A stretch of DNA of 64,000 nucleotides from Aquimarina atlantica (GCF_000626715.1 NZ_AQRA01000004.1:1-64000); one strand, 5' to 3'. Positions 45,915 to 55,738 are shown, numbered from the stretch's first letter. A program made the numbers and translations. Notes: generated by a model not told the origin, from the letters alone.

Positions 45915-46925
45915 AAAATATACATCCTCGGTATTGAGTCTTCATGCGATGATACTTCTGCTGCTGTATTATGTAATGGACAGGTTTTATCTAATGTTGT
46001 TGCATCACAAAAAATACATGAGTTATATGGTGGTGTTGTCCCCGAATTAGCTTCTAGAGCCCATCAGCAAAATATTGTTCCAGTAATCGATCAGGCAATT
46101 AAACAAGCAAATATAAAGAAAGAAGATTTACATGCTATTGCCTTTACCCGAGGTCCCGGATTAATGGGATCTCTATTGGTGGGGACTTCTTTTGCCAAGT
46201 CATTAGCCCTGGCTCTCGATATCCCATTAATAGATGTTAATCATATGCAAGCTCATATTTTGGCTCATTTTATTGAAGAAGATGAGTTTGATATCCCAGA
46301 ATTTCCTTTTTTGGCAATGACAATAAGTGGAGGACATACACAGATTGTTAAAGTTAATGCGCATTTTGATATGGAAATTATTGGTGAAACCATTGATGAT
46401 GCTGTTGGAGAAGCTTTTGACAAAAGTGCAAAGATATTTGGATTACCATATCCTGGCGGACCATTAATTGATAAATATGCTCAAATGGGAAATCCAAAAG
46501 CGTTTCCTTTTCCTAAACCAAAAGTTGGTGAACTCAATTTCAGTTTTAGCGGGCTTAAGACTTCTGTGCTCTATTTTGTTCAGAAAAAAGTAAAGGAAAA
46601 CCCTGATTTTGTTGCCGAAAACCTTAATGATATATGTGCATCGCTACAGTATACGATTATTAATATCCTAATCGATAAATTAAAAAAGGCATCTAAACAA
46701 ACCGGTATTAAAAGTATTGCAATTGGAGGTGGTGTTTCTGCAAATTCTGGAATTAGAAAAGCATTAAAAGAGGGAGAGCAAAAATATGGGTGGAAAACTT
46801 TTATTCCCAAATTCGAATATACTACAGATAATGCTGCAATGATAGGGATTGTAGGTTATTTAAAATACCTGAAGAAAGATTTTACAGATATGAGTGTCGT
46901 AGCCAAAGCCCGAATACAATTCTAA
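45903..46925 (+). CDS. tsaD: tRNA N6-adenosine threonylcarbamoyltransferase TsaD
   Basis: TsaD transfers threonylcarbamoyl to A37 of ANN-decoding tRNAs. The 340-residue product shows LGIESSCDDTSAA, the metal-binding NHMQAHILAHF (HMxxH), LAMTISGGHTQIV, DAVGEAFDKSAK, PYPGGPLIDK and the C-terminal GGGVSANSGIR and YTTDNAAMIG. The length is typical. It is divergent from the TamB gene with overlapping 5' ends, and rsmE follows 51 bp downstream. Confidence 0.97.
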   Translation: MNPQKIYILGIESSCDDTSAAVLCNGQVLSNVVASQKIHELYGGVVPELASRAHQQNIVPVIDQAIKQANIKKEDLHAIAFTRGPGLMGSLLVGTSFAKSLALALDIPLIDVNHMQAHILAHFIEEDEFDIPEFPFLAMTISGGHTQIVKVNAHFDMEIIGETIDDAVGEAFDKSAKIFGLPYPGGPLIDKYAQMGNPKAFPFPKPKVGELNFSFSGLKTSVLYFVQKKVKENPDFVAENLNDICASLQYTIINILIDKLKKASKQTGIKSIAIGGGVSANSGIRKALKEGEQKYGWKTFIPKFEYTTDNAAMIGIVGYLKYLKKDFTDMSVVAKARIQF

Positions 46926-46976
46926 TCTACTGTGTTATATTAATGTATAATCTGATTTTTGACCATAAAATATAAA

Positions 46977-47681
46977 ATGCAATTATTCTATAACCATACG
47001 TTAACAACATCTAGTAGCGAAATAAAGTTTTCGAGAGAAGAAAGCAAACATATTGCCAAGGTATTAAGAAAAAAGGAAGGGGATCAATTACATATTACCA
47101 ATGGTTATGGTTTTTTATTTTTTGCTCGTATTACATTTTCTAATCCGTCCCAATGTATTGCAAAAATTGAAAACTATGAACAGCAACAGCATAGAAAATA
47201 TAAAGTTCATCTTGCTGTAGCTCCTACTAAAATGAATGATCGATTTGAATGGTTTTTGGAAAAAGCTACCGAAATTGGTATCGATGAAATTACTCCAATT
47301 ATTTGTGATCACAGTGAGCGAAAAATCATCAAAGCAGAGCGATTCGAACGTATCCTACAAAGTGCAATGAAACAATCGCTACAATGTTATTTACCAAAGC
47401 TAAACCCTGCTATTACTTTTTCTAAGTTTATACAACAGGAAAATGAAGATCAGTTATTAATCGCGCATTGCGAAGAAACCAAAAAGCAATCTTTAAAAAG
47501 TGTTCTTCTGCCAAAAGCAAACACTACCATTCTTATTGGTCCCGAGGGGGATTTTTCGACAAAAGAAATTAATGAAGCATTAAATTCGGGATATATACCG
47601 GTTACATTGGGGGAAACCCGATTACGTACAGAAACAGCAGCAATTGTTGCAGTACATAGCATAGCTTTTATAAATAATTAA
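46977..47681 (+). CDS. rsmE: 16S rRNA (uracil1498-N3)-methyltransferase RsmE
   Basis: RsmE methylates U1498 of 16S rRNA. The ATG at 46977 gives 234 residues (MQLFYNHTLTTSSSEIKFSR); the upstream TTG at 46959 is not needed. The SPOUT-knot signatures are TILIGPEGDFSTKEI, TLGETRLRTETAAI and the earlier KATEIGIDEITP with CDHSERK. It probably forms a unit with tsaD. Confidence 0.96.
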   Translation: MQLFYNHTLTTSSSEIKFSREESKHIAKVLRKKEGDQLHITNGYGFLFFARITFSNPSQCIAKIENYEQQQHRKYKVHLAVAPTKMNDRFEWFLEKATEIGIDEITPIICDHSERKIIKAERFERILQSAMKQSLQCYLPKLNPAITFSKFIQQENEDQLLIAHCEETKKQSLKSVLLPKANTTILIGPEGDFSTKEINEALNSGYIPVTLGETRLRTETAAIVAVHSIAFINN

Positions 47682-47683
47682 AA

Positions 47684-47714
47684 TGAGCTACTTCGAAGCA
47701 ATAGAAGCAGCTCA
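47684..47714. terminator. Bidirectional terminator between rsmE and the T9SS protein
   Basis: TGAGCT (47684-47689) pairs with AGCTCA (47709-47714), then one mismatch, then CTTC with GAAG; A-run on the left and T-run on the right. It separates convergent genes and suits both. Confidence 0.8.
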
Positions 47715-47749
47715 CTTTTAATCATCTAATTATAATAACAAATTATGTT

Positions 47750-49429
47750 TTATTTTTTAAGGAATTTCATCATACGAGTTTCTCCTTTTTGAGTTCGTAG
47801 TTTAACGATATACATTCCTGGTTGCAGGTCTTCTGTAGCTAGTACTATTTTTCCTTTTTGATCCGGTGTTGTGTTTTGAATAACCATCTTACCATGCACA
47901 TCAAAAACCTCAACTTTGGTTACCGCAGCTTCGTTTTCAACATTTAATGTAAGGAGGTTATTTACAGGATTAGGGAATAGAACTACATCGGTTTCTAATG
48001 GTTTGGCTTCTTCTGTAGTAAGGCCAGTTTTACTGTTCTTGCAGAGATCTTCTTTGTACTCTACCCTAATTACAGGATGCTCTATTCTTCTATACTCATC
48101 TACAAAGATTTGTTGTGCGCTTTTGGCAATACAAGGCTCATGCTTTACTTCTTTTAGATCTATTTCTTTTTCACAAATTGTACCTGTTTTACCGGTATCT
48201 GTGGTTTCTACAAGGTAAATTTCTGTGGCCCCGGCTCCAAAAGATGTGGTGTATCCTGTAAAGGCAAACCCTTTGTCATAAGTATCAACTACCAGTTCCA
48301 TTCCTCCTTCTTGTTTTTCTCCTCCGTATTCACGTGCCCATTGTAAAGTACCACCGGCATCTGTTTGAAACAACATAGCTTTGCGTGATGAAATAACCTG
48401 TTGACCCACTACTGTAAATCGTTGGTTTCCTGCACTATCAAAAGTTTCTTCTAAGCTAAATCCTAGTTCTGTTCTCTCTGTTCCATATGTTTTCATCCCC
48501 ATGAAGTTACCTCCCCCATCCAGGTATAATAAAAATGCATCATAAGAATTATTGATCCCAAAGCTATTGGTATATCCTGTAAGAACATAATTACCATTTC
48601 TATCCTGTTTTACACAAGTGGCTACGTTTCTATATCCTATTGTAGGATCTAGTTCATTAGGATATCCTAATATTCTGTTCCACTCTATGGTAAGATCAGG
48701 TTTTAGTTTTATCACAAAAAGATCGGTAGGTGGATTGGCCAATGTACTACTAGCACCACACCAGTAATTTGTAGTAGATCCTGCAATGATGTACCCTCCG
48801 TCTCTTGTTTGTTCTATCCACATCCCTCGTTGATCTCCTCTACCTCCTATTACTGTAGCTCTTGTTAGGTTTCCTTGTAAATCTGTTTTAACAACATATA
48901 CATTGGTTCCCGGAAACGCTGTATAGCTTCTGGTTTCACCAACAAGAATATATCCCGGTTTTCCTGTTACTTCCCTGTTATTTTGTACACAGTGAGCCGC
49001 ATCATATTGTTGCCCTCCGTATACAGCAGAAAAAACAAGAGCACCATTGGTATCTGCTCCTACAAGATATGCGTCTCCGCCTCCAAAACCAAAGCTACGA
49101 GTAACTCCGGCAGCCACATAAGCTGTTCTGTTGTTGGGGCTAAAAAAGGTGGATTGTCTTACTGAATTAAAATATTCATAATCTTGTCCTCCATACACTC
49201 TAGACCAGATTTGATTACCGTTAAGATCTGTTTTGACCAAGGTAGCTTCGAGACTACCAATAAAGTTCTTAGAGGTATATCCTGCTACTACATATCCTCT
49301 TTCAACTTGTTGCAGCTGAGTAAGAGATCTTCCCATCTCTGATTTTTCTGTTCCGAATGTGTGTTGAAATTGTGAAAAACCCATACTTGTAATAAAGCAA
49401 AAGGCTACACTACATAAAATTGTTTTCAT
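47750..49429 (-). CDS. T9SS-secreted beta-propeller-like protein
   Basis: The ATG at 49429 gives 559 residues with a signal peptide ending GFSQ. The body consists of about seven repeats of roughly 50 residues with the phrase VKTDLNGNQIWSRVYGG or variants (VGADTNGALVFSAVYGG, FQTDAGGTLQWAREYGG), typical of secreted propeller-like proteins. A Cys-rich region (about 415-470) and a type A T9SS sorting domain follow (LFPNPVNNLLTLNVEN ... DLQPGMYIVKLRT ... RMMKFLKK). It is probably secreted or surface-bound; its function is unknown. Confidence 0.85.
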   Translation of the reverse strand: MKTILCSVAFCFITSMGFSQFQHTFGTEKSEMGRSLTQLQQVERGYVVAGYTSKNFIGSLEATLVKTDLNGNQIWSRVYGGQDYEYFNSVRQSTFFSPNNRTAYVAAGVTRSFGFGGGDAYLVGADTNGALVFSAVYGGQQYDAAHCVQNNREVTGKPGYILVGETRSYTAFPGTNVYVVKTDLQGNLTRATVIGGRGDQRGMWIEQTRDGGYIIAGSTTNYWCGASSTLANPPTDLFVIKLKPDLTIEWNRILGYPNELDPTIGYRNVATCVKQDRNGNYVLTGYTNSFGINNSYDAFLLYLDGGGNFMGMKTYGTERTELGFSLEETFDSAGNQRFTVVGQQVISSRKAMLFQTDAGGTLQWAREYGGEKQEGGMELVVDTYDKGFAFTGYTTSFGAGATEIYLVETTDTGKTGTICEKEIDLKEVKHEPCIAKSAQQIFVDEYRRIEHPVIRVEYKEDLCKNSKTGLTTEEAKPLETDVVLFPNPVNNLLTLNVENEAAVTKVEVFDVHGKMVIQNTTPDQKGKIVLATEDLQPGMYIVKLRTQKGETRMMKFLKK

Positions 49430-49727
49430 GATGTTTATATTTAAATTGGTTAAAAACATATTCTTCTATGCTACAGCATAGCTATGGGTTCTAATAATCA
49501 GCTTTCTTTGTCTATTGATTTTTCCTGGTATCTTCTAACTAGAAATCAAAGACTTATCATGATGTTTCCCTACACTAACCCATCACTACTAATTTACAAA
49601 ACAACACAATGACTATCAAGTGGTTACACCCCATAAATACAGGGGTAAAAGCCTGTTTTATTTTATATATTTACTAGTAGATTACAAGGTGATATCTTTC
49701 AATACAAATTGATATCTTTATCCCTTA

Positions 49728-50900
49728 ATGCAGTTCATTATGACACAGGTAGCAAAGAAAGTTTTTTTGATTGTTTTAGTATGTTGGTGTTGTTCTTCAA
49801 ACACAAGTGATACGGCACCAGTTACAGACGATAAACCTATACTTCCTGTAAATGAGCAAAATACAATTAGTGCTCTTGAGTATATCGGTGAATCAGTACT
49901 CGCAGACCAGGAAATTGATGGTGTTCCTATCGGAGGATTTTCTGGAATCGATTATCAAAACGGCAAATGGTATATTATCTGCGATACTTCTACCCCGCCT
50001 ATACGATATTATGAAGCAGATATAACATATACCAAAGATGGTTTTACTTCGGTTGGTATTAATACCATGATAGAAATTAAAGATGAGACAGGTGCTCCTT
50101 TGACACAGGGAGTTGTTGATCCCGAAGCTATACGCTTTGATACCGGTACAGGTACGATTGTATATAGCAGTGAAGGCTCTATTGCCAATGGTGTAGATCC
50201 TGCTTTGATCGAAATAGCCCCAGAAGGAAATCAAATCAAACGTTTTACACTACCCGATAATTTTAAGGCCAATACGGTGGACACCTCTTCTGGACCAAGA
50301 CATAACGGAGTCTTAGAAGGTCTTTCATTGGATTTTGAGAATAAAGGATACTGGATCTCTTTTGAGTTACCTCTTATTGAAGATGGCCCAGAACCCACCA
50401 CTACAGATACGCAATCTCCTGTAAGAGTTACTTATATAAATAAAACATCGGGCATTGCAGAGCGACAATTTGCTTATGAGCTAGACCCTGTAGCGCGTGA
50501 GGCCACACTAGGCACTACATTTGAAGTGAATGGTTTAGTAGAAATCATGGAGTATGACACCAACAAATTTCTGGCGTTAGAACGTTCTTTCTCTTCTGGA
50601 TATATAGATGGAGGAAATACAGTAAAAATATATAAGGTTGATGCTACAAATGCTACAAACACCTTGTCTACACAGAGATTGGCAACTACTTCTTATACTG
50701 CAGCAACAAAAACTTTGCTTTTTACTTTTGACAGTATTCGAAGTCAACTCACCAATAACACTGTAGATAACCTTGAAGGTTTTTCGTTTGGGCCAAAATT
50801 AAAAGATGGCAGTCGAACGATCCTTATAATTTCTGACAATAACTTTAATTCCTTTTTTCCACAACTTAATCAATTCATTGTTTTAAAAGTGGTACCGTAG
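49728..50900 (+). CDS. Phytase-like esterase family protein, putative lipoprotein
   Basis: The product of up to 390 residues (a second ATG at 49740 begins MTQVAKKVFL) has an N-terminal hydrophobic helix ending in CWCCS, which could be a lipobox. The body matches the 'esterase-like activity of phytase' family: GGFSGIDYQNGKWYIICD, VDPEAIRFD, NGVLEGLSLDFENKGYWIS and NLEGFSFGPKLKDG. These are propeller-type hydrolases with ill-defined substrates. Upstream, 49430-49727 (298 bp) holds no gene that I can see. Confidence 0.82.
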   Translation: MQFIMTQVAKKVFLIVLVCWCCSSNTSDTAPVTDDKPILPVNEQNTISALEYIGESVLADQEIDGVPIGGFSGIDYQNGKWYIICDTSTPPIRYYEADITYTKDGFTSVGINTMIEIKDETGAPLTQGVVDPEAIRFDTGTGTIVYSSEGSIANGVDPALIEIAPEGNQIKRFTLPDNFKANTVDTSSGPRHNGVLEGLSLDFENKGYWISFELPLIEDGPEPTTTDTQSPVRVTYINKTSGIAERQFAYELDPVAREATLGTTFEVNGLVEIMEYDTNKFLALERSFSSGYIDGGNTVKIYKVDATNATNTLSTQRLATTSYTAATKTLLFTFDSIRSQLTNNTVDNLEGFSFGPKLKDGSRTILIISDNNFNSFFPQLNQFIVLKVVP

Positions 50901-50920
50901 CAATACTATGTGGTATAATA

Positions 50921-51406
50921 CTAAGTATTTAGTTGTATTAAAAACCTTTCGATTTGTCTTCTGTGTCTTAAAATATGTACAATAGCATGTTCTAATAATT
51001 GCTCGATATTATACCGTTGCCCCCATGTTACTACTATTTTTTTATCAGGATCTTTTTCTTCAAGATGTAAATCGGGGTAATCTTCAAACAATTGTACATT
51101 ATACATAAACATTTCTTGTAAACCTGTTTGATATTCTTTTACACTATTCAACGTTTTACGTTCTACAAAATCAATCTGCTCGCCTAATGATTTTCTTATT
51201 TCAATAACATAACAATATCCAGCTCTTATCACATGGGTCAAAATAGTTTGTATTGATCTACAATCCGGATCTTTGGTTTTGTCATCTACAATAGTGAACA
51301 ATTTCTGATTATTAACATTAGACAAAATGGTAATAACTTCTGTTAATGCTTTTTCATATTCATCTAACAGTGCTCCTACCGCTCCTTGATCTCGATACTG
51401 CTTCAT
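50921..51406 (-). CDS. DinB-fold protein 1
   Basis: The 161-residue product is a four-helix DinB/YfiT-type protein with putative metal-binding His in ILTHVIRAGYCYV and the late HAIVHILRHRRQIERF. DinB-fold enzymes include thiol-dependent transferases using bacillithiol or similar cofactors, but most are uncharacterised. The next gene on the strand is a DUF1801 protein, with two more DinB-fold genes within 4 kb. Confidence 0.82.
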   Translation of the reverse strand: MKQYRDQGAVGALLDEYEKALTEVITILSNVNNQKLFTIVDDKTKDPDCRSIQTILTHVIRAGYCYVIEIRKSLGEQIDFVERKTLNSVKEYQTGLQEMFMYNVQLFEDYPDLHLEEKDPDKKIVVTWGQRYNIEQLLEHAIVHILRHRRQIERFLIQLNT

Positions 51407-51424
51407 TTTTTTTGATTTTTGATA

Positions 51425-51796
51425 CTACTTCTTAGCAATTAGAATGATACCATTTCTATATACATCTAATGCCTGATTCAAAATTAACTTGATGGTCTTT
51501 ACAGGCAAGTCCTTATTTGGATCTATCCTAAAAATTTTCATTCTTGCACGATCACCTGTTTCTAATTGGGGATGATCCAGATGTTTTCCCTCTACCATAA
51601 GAAAATAGGGCTCATCGGTTTTTTTATCGATCCATACGTAACAGAACATTTTTCCTTTATAACAAAAACATGGCATCCCGTATTTGCGTGTTTCGGTAAC
51701 ATCTTTATCTTGATTAAGAATAATACTACGCATAGCCAACAAACAACTTTTATTAGGTTCTTGCTTTTCAAAATAAAATTGATCGTTAGTATTCAT
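51425..51796 (-). CDS. DUF1801-type protein
   Basis: The 123-residue product has the YdhG/DUF1801 look: an N-terminal LLAMRSIILNQDKDVTETRKYGMPCFCYKGKMFCYV and a C-terminal LILNQALDVYRNGI. The family is small, soluble and functionally undefined. It is 18 bp from the DinB-fold gene and 13 bp from the membrane-protein gene upstream, so it belongs to the same operon. Confidence 0.78.
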   Translation of the reverse strand: MNTNDQFYFEKQEPNKSCLLAMRSIILNQDKDVTETRKYGMPCFCYKGKMFCYVWIDKKTDEPYFLMVEGKHLDHPQLETGDRARMKIFRIDPNKDLPVKTIKLILNQALDVYRNGIILIAKK

Positions 51797-51809
51797 TATT
51801 TCTTATCAA

Positions 51810-52289
51810 TTATTTGAAGAAAAACCATCCGTGACTACCTGCCACTGCTCCTGCTGTAGTAATCAAACTTAACACAAGCAAAATCCAATGCATACGGTGC
51901 ATAAACCTAAATGTTTTTGCTGGATTATCCTCGGCATATTTTTTAAATAACTTATGCAATACAAGTGGTTCTAAAACATAGAGAATTAGTGAGAATATTA
52001 TCCAAACCAAAGTCATCGCATGAATCCACCAAAATCTATAATCAAAGTATCTATCCCAGGCATCAAGTACATATAGCATGTAAAATCCTGTTATACCTGT
52101 TATTAATGTTGTGATTTTGGCTTGCAAAGCAAATTTACCTTCGATCTGCTCGAAAGTTTTTATTTGATCCTCTTTAGATTTTAGTTTTTTAACTGCAGGA
52201 ATAATTACGGTTGTTACCATCGCCACTCCTCCTATCCATAAAATTACGGCCAGAACATGTAGTACCCGTGCTAATGTAAAGTATTCCAT
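51810..52289 (-). CDS. Four-helix membrane protein (CopD/DUF2269-like)
   Basis: The 159-residue product has four membrane helices (about 7-29, 55-75, 85-110, 130-150) and conserved His in the first (ARVLHVLAVILWIGGVAMVT) and last (FRFMHRMHWILLVL) helices, a layout seen in CopD-like and DUF2269-like heme- or copper-associated proteins. Specific function is unknown. It is the middle gene of the DinB-rich operon. Confidence 0.7.
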   Translation of the reverse strand: MEYFTLARVLHVLAVILWIGGVAMVTTVIIPAVKKLKSKEDQIKTFEQIEGKFALQAKITTLITGITGFYMLYVLDAWDRYFDYRFWWIHAMTLVWIIFSLILYVLEPLVLHKLFKKYAEDNPAKTFRFMHRMHWILLVLSLITTAGAVAGSHGWFFFK

Positions 52290-52301
52290 TTTTTTATTGT
52301 A

Positions 52302-52760
52302 TTAATTGTGTGATTTTGCTATTTGGTGTAAATGATGTTCCATATGATGTACATAGTCTTCTATTAAAAACTTAAAATCAGATTTTTCTGCTTTACCAAT
52401 TTCAATTTGATATGCCAAAGTCTGCTCATCTTGTAATTCGATTACTTTTTTTATGCGTTCATTAATCGCTAACCAAAAACTTAGTATTTCTTCAGAACTG
52501 GCCTCATTATAATGATTTACGTTAACGAGTTCATTCTGATTATACTTTCGAATTTTGTAAGGTTTGGTTTCAAATTGAATTTCGGTAAATCTTTGTAGAT
52601 TATGTATTCCAGAATCTATCAGATGACCTAAAATTTCTTTTTTCGACCATTTATCAGGTAAAGGTTTGAACTTAAGTTCGTTTTCACTACTGTTTTTGAT
52701 AAGTTCTGTTCCTCTTTCTAATAGATGATCGAGTTGCTGTATTATTTCAGGTATTTCCAT
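52302..52760 (-). CDS. DinB-fold protein 2
   Basis: The 152-residue product is a DinB_2-type four-helix protein. The metal-site helices read KKEILGHLIDSGIHNLQRF and LIEDYVHHMEHHLHQIAKS, both with paired His. It has low similarity to the other two DinB-fold proteins in this cluster. It lies 12 bp upstream of the membrane-protein gene. Confidence 0.88.
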   Translation of the reverse strand: MEIPEIIQQLDHLLERGTELIKNSSENELKFKPLPDKWSKKEILGHLIDSGIHNLQRFTEIQFETKPYKIRKYNQNELVNVNHYNEASSEEILSFWLAINERIKKVIELQDEQTLAYQIEIGKAEKSDFKFLIEDYVHHMEHHLHQIAKSHN

Positions 52761-52840
52761 TTTTGAGTACGTATTGTATATAATCAGACTATCGTATCAA
52801 AGTTACGAAAGGCAATTGTACTTAACTTGAAATGATATCA

Positions 52841-53749
52841 TTATTTCACCTGGCAACACTCCCTACAAACTCGTTTAAAAGGGAACAGTAACTGCCTTAT
52901 GTAGTTTTCTTTTTTGGGATATGTGATATGATTTTCTATAACTCCAACATTGTCTACTTCGCCTTTGCGATTATAATAGGTTCCGAAAACCAAATCCCAA
53001 TACGGAAAAATATTTCCATAATTTTTAGCTTCATGCAGTAGTTTACTATGATGAAAATGATGTACTTGTGGTGTAACGATCAAATAATCCAAAAAACCTG
53101 TTTTGGTTTTGATATTTGCATGAGAAATATATGCTATGACCACATGTGCTACTCCTACCAAAAAGATGATATCTTCATTAAATCCTAATAACAAAAGAGG
53201 TGTCATTTTAAATACAGTATTTAAAAAAATATTAATCGGATGTATCCAATTTGTTTTAAACCAATTTAACGAAGTTGGTAAATGATGAATCGAGTGTATT
53301 TTCCATAGCAATACGCTTAGGAAAGAATCATGGTTTCCGACATGACTAATTCTATGATAGAAATAAGGTAAAAATTCTCCAATTATATTTGCAACTATAA
53401 ATGTTAGCACAAAAGGAACATCGCCCCATATTTCTGATGGTTTAAAGAAATTTTGTTGAAGATATAGTACAAAAGACAATGATATTGTTTTTCCTAATGC
53501 ATCAAATAATGCTGTCGAAAATATAAAGTGCTTTATATCTGTTGCAAGGTTATCTCGTTTGATTTTCCAATCTGTTTTTAGGGGAATGATTTGTTCGAAT
53601 ATTAAAATATAAATTGCCGTAAAAAGAAAGATAACATAAGATGATATTTCAAAACTCCAACGCTTACTAATCGTTAAGGATGCTATTGTGCCAGTTAGTA
53701 ATAGCAGAACGGGAACGGTTAAAACAGGTAAGATTTTATTTTGCTTCAT
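52841..53749 (-). CDS. Sterol desaturase / fatty acid hydroxylase family protein
   Basis: The 302-residue membrane di-iron protein has several helices and the His-box set HRISHVGNHDSF, HSIHHLPTSLNWF, NWIHP and VHHFHHSKL, spaced as in sterol desaturases, alkylglycerol monooxygenases and carotenoid or lipid hydroxylases. The substrate is probably a membrane lipid. It lies between a DinB-fold gene and sigZ on the minus strand. Confidence 0.88.
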   Translation of the reverse strand: MKQNKILPVLTVPVLLLLTGTIASLTISKRWSFEISSYVIFLFTAIYILIFEQIIPLKTDWKIKRDNLATDIKHFIFSTALFDALGKTISLSFVLYLQQNFFKPSEIWGDVPFVLTFIVANIIGEFLPYFYHRISHVGNHDSFLSVLLWKIHSIHHLPTSLNWFKTNWIHPINIFLNTVFKMTPLLLLGFNEDIIFLVGVAHVVIAYISHANIKTKTGFLDYLIVTPQVHHFHHSKLLHEAKNYGNIFPYWDLVFGTYYNRKGEVDNVGVIENHITYPKKENYIRQLLFPFKRVCRECCQVK

Positions 53750-53799
53750 TTATTCTATTTTAACCTATAGTCGTGTAAATAGAATAAAAAGATGCAGCT

Positions 53800-54381
53800 T
53801 TATATCGTTAAATTTAATTTATCTATCTGGGTCATCAGTTCTGGTGGTAATTCGCAATTATCTTTAAGCAGAAATCCAGTTATCTGCCCTTTATTATTGT
53901 ATGATATCTCTATACAATCGGTTACTAATTCCTTTAGTTTTTTTCGCCCTCTTTGTATTCTTGATTTAGTAGCTGTTAAGCTTAGGTCTAAAATCTTGGC
54001 AATCTCTTTTTGAGGCTTCTGCTCTATATCACTTAGATAGAGTGCATCTGCATATTGCTTCGGAAGGTAATTTTGGATAACAAATCCCGATAAATCACAC
54101 ACACAAGCACTAGACATTGATGTTTCTGCAATCTCTGGTTGATCTTTTATACTAGTAGTCGGTATTTTGTTTTTTCTATAATAGTCTGCAATCGTATTTC
54201 TTGCTACCTGAAAAAGCCAGGATTTGTAATTATTGATTTCTTGGTTTTTGTGTATCGCAGTATGTAGTTTTATCCCCACATCCTGTATTATATCCTCGCC
54301 AATACTGTTATCATCAACTTTTGTTATGATGAAGTTTAATAATGGTTTTTTATGCTCTTCCCAGATGTTCTCGAATTTCAT
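53800..54381 (-). CDS. sigZ: ECF-type RNA polymerase sigma factor (SigZ-like)
   Basis: The 193-residue product has sigma region 2 (FENIWEEHKKPLLNFI, then YKSWLFQVARNTIADYYRK) and region 4 (DIEQKPQKEIAKILDLSLTATKSRIQRGRKKLKEL). A C-terminal extension with DCIEIS and DNCELPPEL plus CVCDL in the linker is typical of the SigZ subgroup. No anti-sigma gene is adjacent; the Cys residues might allow direct sensing, which is speculation. It lies 4 bp after the DinB-fold gene at 54386 and may control this cluster. Confidence 0.92.
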   Translation of the reverse strand: MKFENIWEEHKKPLLNFIITKVDDNSIGEDIIQDVGIKLHTAIHKNQEINNYKSWLFQVARNTIADYYRKNKIPTTSIKDQPEIAETSMSSACVCDLSGFVIQNYLPKQYADALYLSDIEQKPQKEIAKILDLSLTATKSRIQRGRKKLKELVTDCIEISYNNKGQITGFLLKDNCELPPELMTQIDKLNLTI

Positions 54382-54385
54382 AGGG

Positions 54386-54880
54386 TTATCTTTTTCGTAT
54401 TACTTCTTCTGAAGTTAATCCAAATATAGGTGGAGTTTTTATTTCTAATAGTGCTAGATATGTGTATAGTACTCCCCTGTGGTGGATTTCATGTTCTACC
54501 ATAGCTCTTAGTAATTTCCATATTGTTATTTTGTGACCTCCTGGTGTTTCACATTTTTTAAGTAAATCTTCGGATGTAAACTGTGAAAGAATCTCTACCG
54601 ATTCGAGATGTAGCTCATTATACAGATTAATTGTGTTTTGATACCCTTTCGCATAACTTTCTCCACAACCGCTATATAAGCTAGGTTTTAGACAAACATT
54701 TTCGACATACATCAACCTTTCTGTAAGTGCCAGGTGTCGTATGATATCACCAATAGTAAATTTTCCTTTATTAGCAGTCCATTCTATTTTTTCTGTAGGT
54801 ATATGTTCAAATAATTTCCTGGTACGATCTTTTATCCTGGTGTAATACACAAGAAAACTATGTATATCCTTTATTTCCAT
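54386..54880 (-). CDS. DinB-fold protein 3
   Basis: The 164-residue product is a DinB-fold protein with GDIIRHLALTERLMYVENV near residue 45 and LLRAMVEHEIHHRGVLYTYL near residue 135, giving three candidate metal-binding His. It is the first gene of a tightly spaced unit followed 4 bp later by sigZ. The close linkage suggests a role in the same stress or detoxification response; this is inferred. Confidence 0.88.
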   Translation of the reverse strand: MEIKDIHSFLVYYTRIKDRTRKLFEHIPTEKIEWTANKGKFTIGDIIRHLALTERLMYVENVCLKPSLYSGCGESYAKGYQNTINLYNELHLESVEILSQFTSEDLLKKCETPGGHKITIWKLLRAMVEHEIHHRGVLYTYLALLEIKTPPIFGLTSEEVIRKR

Positions 54881-55006
54881 AACTTCATTGATCTAGGCAT
54901 AATCTTTTACTTAAAGTTAAGATTAAAACACATTCACCCAAAGTTACTATAATGATTTTGAATAGCACTTAACTGTAAAAAATTTAGATATACTACTCCC
55001 AAACAA

Positions 55007-55738
55007 TCATCTACGGAGTGCCAATTTTGTTGCTCCTGTGGTTTTTAAAGTCTTATCTTGGGTATATGCAACTACAGATAGTTCATCATTTTCTGAAACC
55101 CAATTAGGAATGGTCATCGAGATACTCCCTGATTCTTCTTGCTTAACCACTCTATTTGCTACAATATTGGTATTTTTTAAGGTTCTATCTCTGTTCTCTC
55201 CCCTCGATATATTAGTAGTACGCTCAGAAACAACTAAAGCCAGTGTAACCGTATTAAATAGCTTTCCATCTACCTTATAATTAAAAACAACCTGAGCAGG
55301 TTCTTGTCGTATATCTTTTATCAAAATAGTAGAACTAACCCTGGTTTTTGAATACTTTTTTAAAGCTATATCTGCTTTATAGCGATCGGATCCTGTAAAA
55401 TGTTCACTTCCGTTAACCACTAATTGCGGAGTATAAATAGATCTGCTGTTAAATTGTTGTGCATATGCTCTTTGATAATCACTAAATTTTGCTGAGCTGA
55501 AAGGGTCTTTCCACCCTAATCTATTCCAATAATCTACATGATATGATAGCACAACTACATTTTGATCTTTGTATTTTTTCTTAATATTATCGAGTAATTC
55601 ATCAGCTGGCGGGCAGCTACTACATCCTTGTGAAGTAAATAATTCTAATACTATTGGCGATTCATTGCTTTCTTGAGCATGTATTGATATCGAAACAATA
55701 AGCGTTAATAGCATCATAAGCTTCTGTAACATCTGCAT
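55007..55738 (-). CDS. DUF1223 thioredoxin-like exported protein
   Basis: The 243-residue product has a signal peptide of about 22 residues (IHAQ) and a thioredoxin-like domain with VLELFTSQGCSSCPPADELL (CSSC active-site-like motif), then LSYHVDYWNRLGWKDPFSS and YTPQLVVNGSEHFTGSD, the DUF1223 hallmarks. The CxxC suggests redox activity in the periplasm. It is divergent from the DUF4159 gene with 35 bp between starts, so the promoters must overlap. Confidence 0.9.
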   Translation of the reverse strand: MQMLQKLMMLLTLIVSISIHAQESNESPIVLELFTSQGCSSCPPADELLDNIKKKYKDQNVVVLSYHVDYWNRLGWKDPFSSAKFSDYQRAYAQQFNSRSIYTPQLVVNGSEHFTGSDRYKADIALKKYSKTRVSSTILIKDIRQEPAQVVFNYKVDGKLFNTVTLALVVSERTTNISRGENRDRTLKNTNIVANRVVKQEESGSISMTIPNWVSENDELSVVAYTQDKTLKTTGATKLALRR

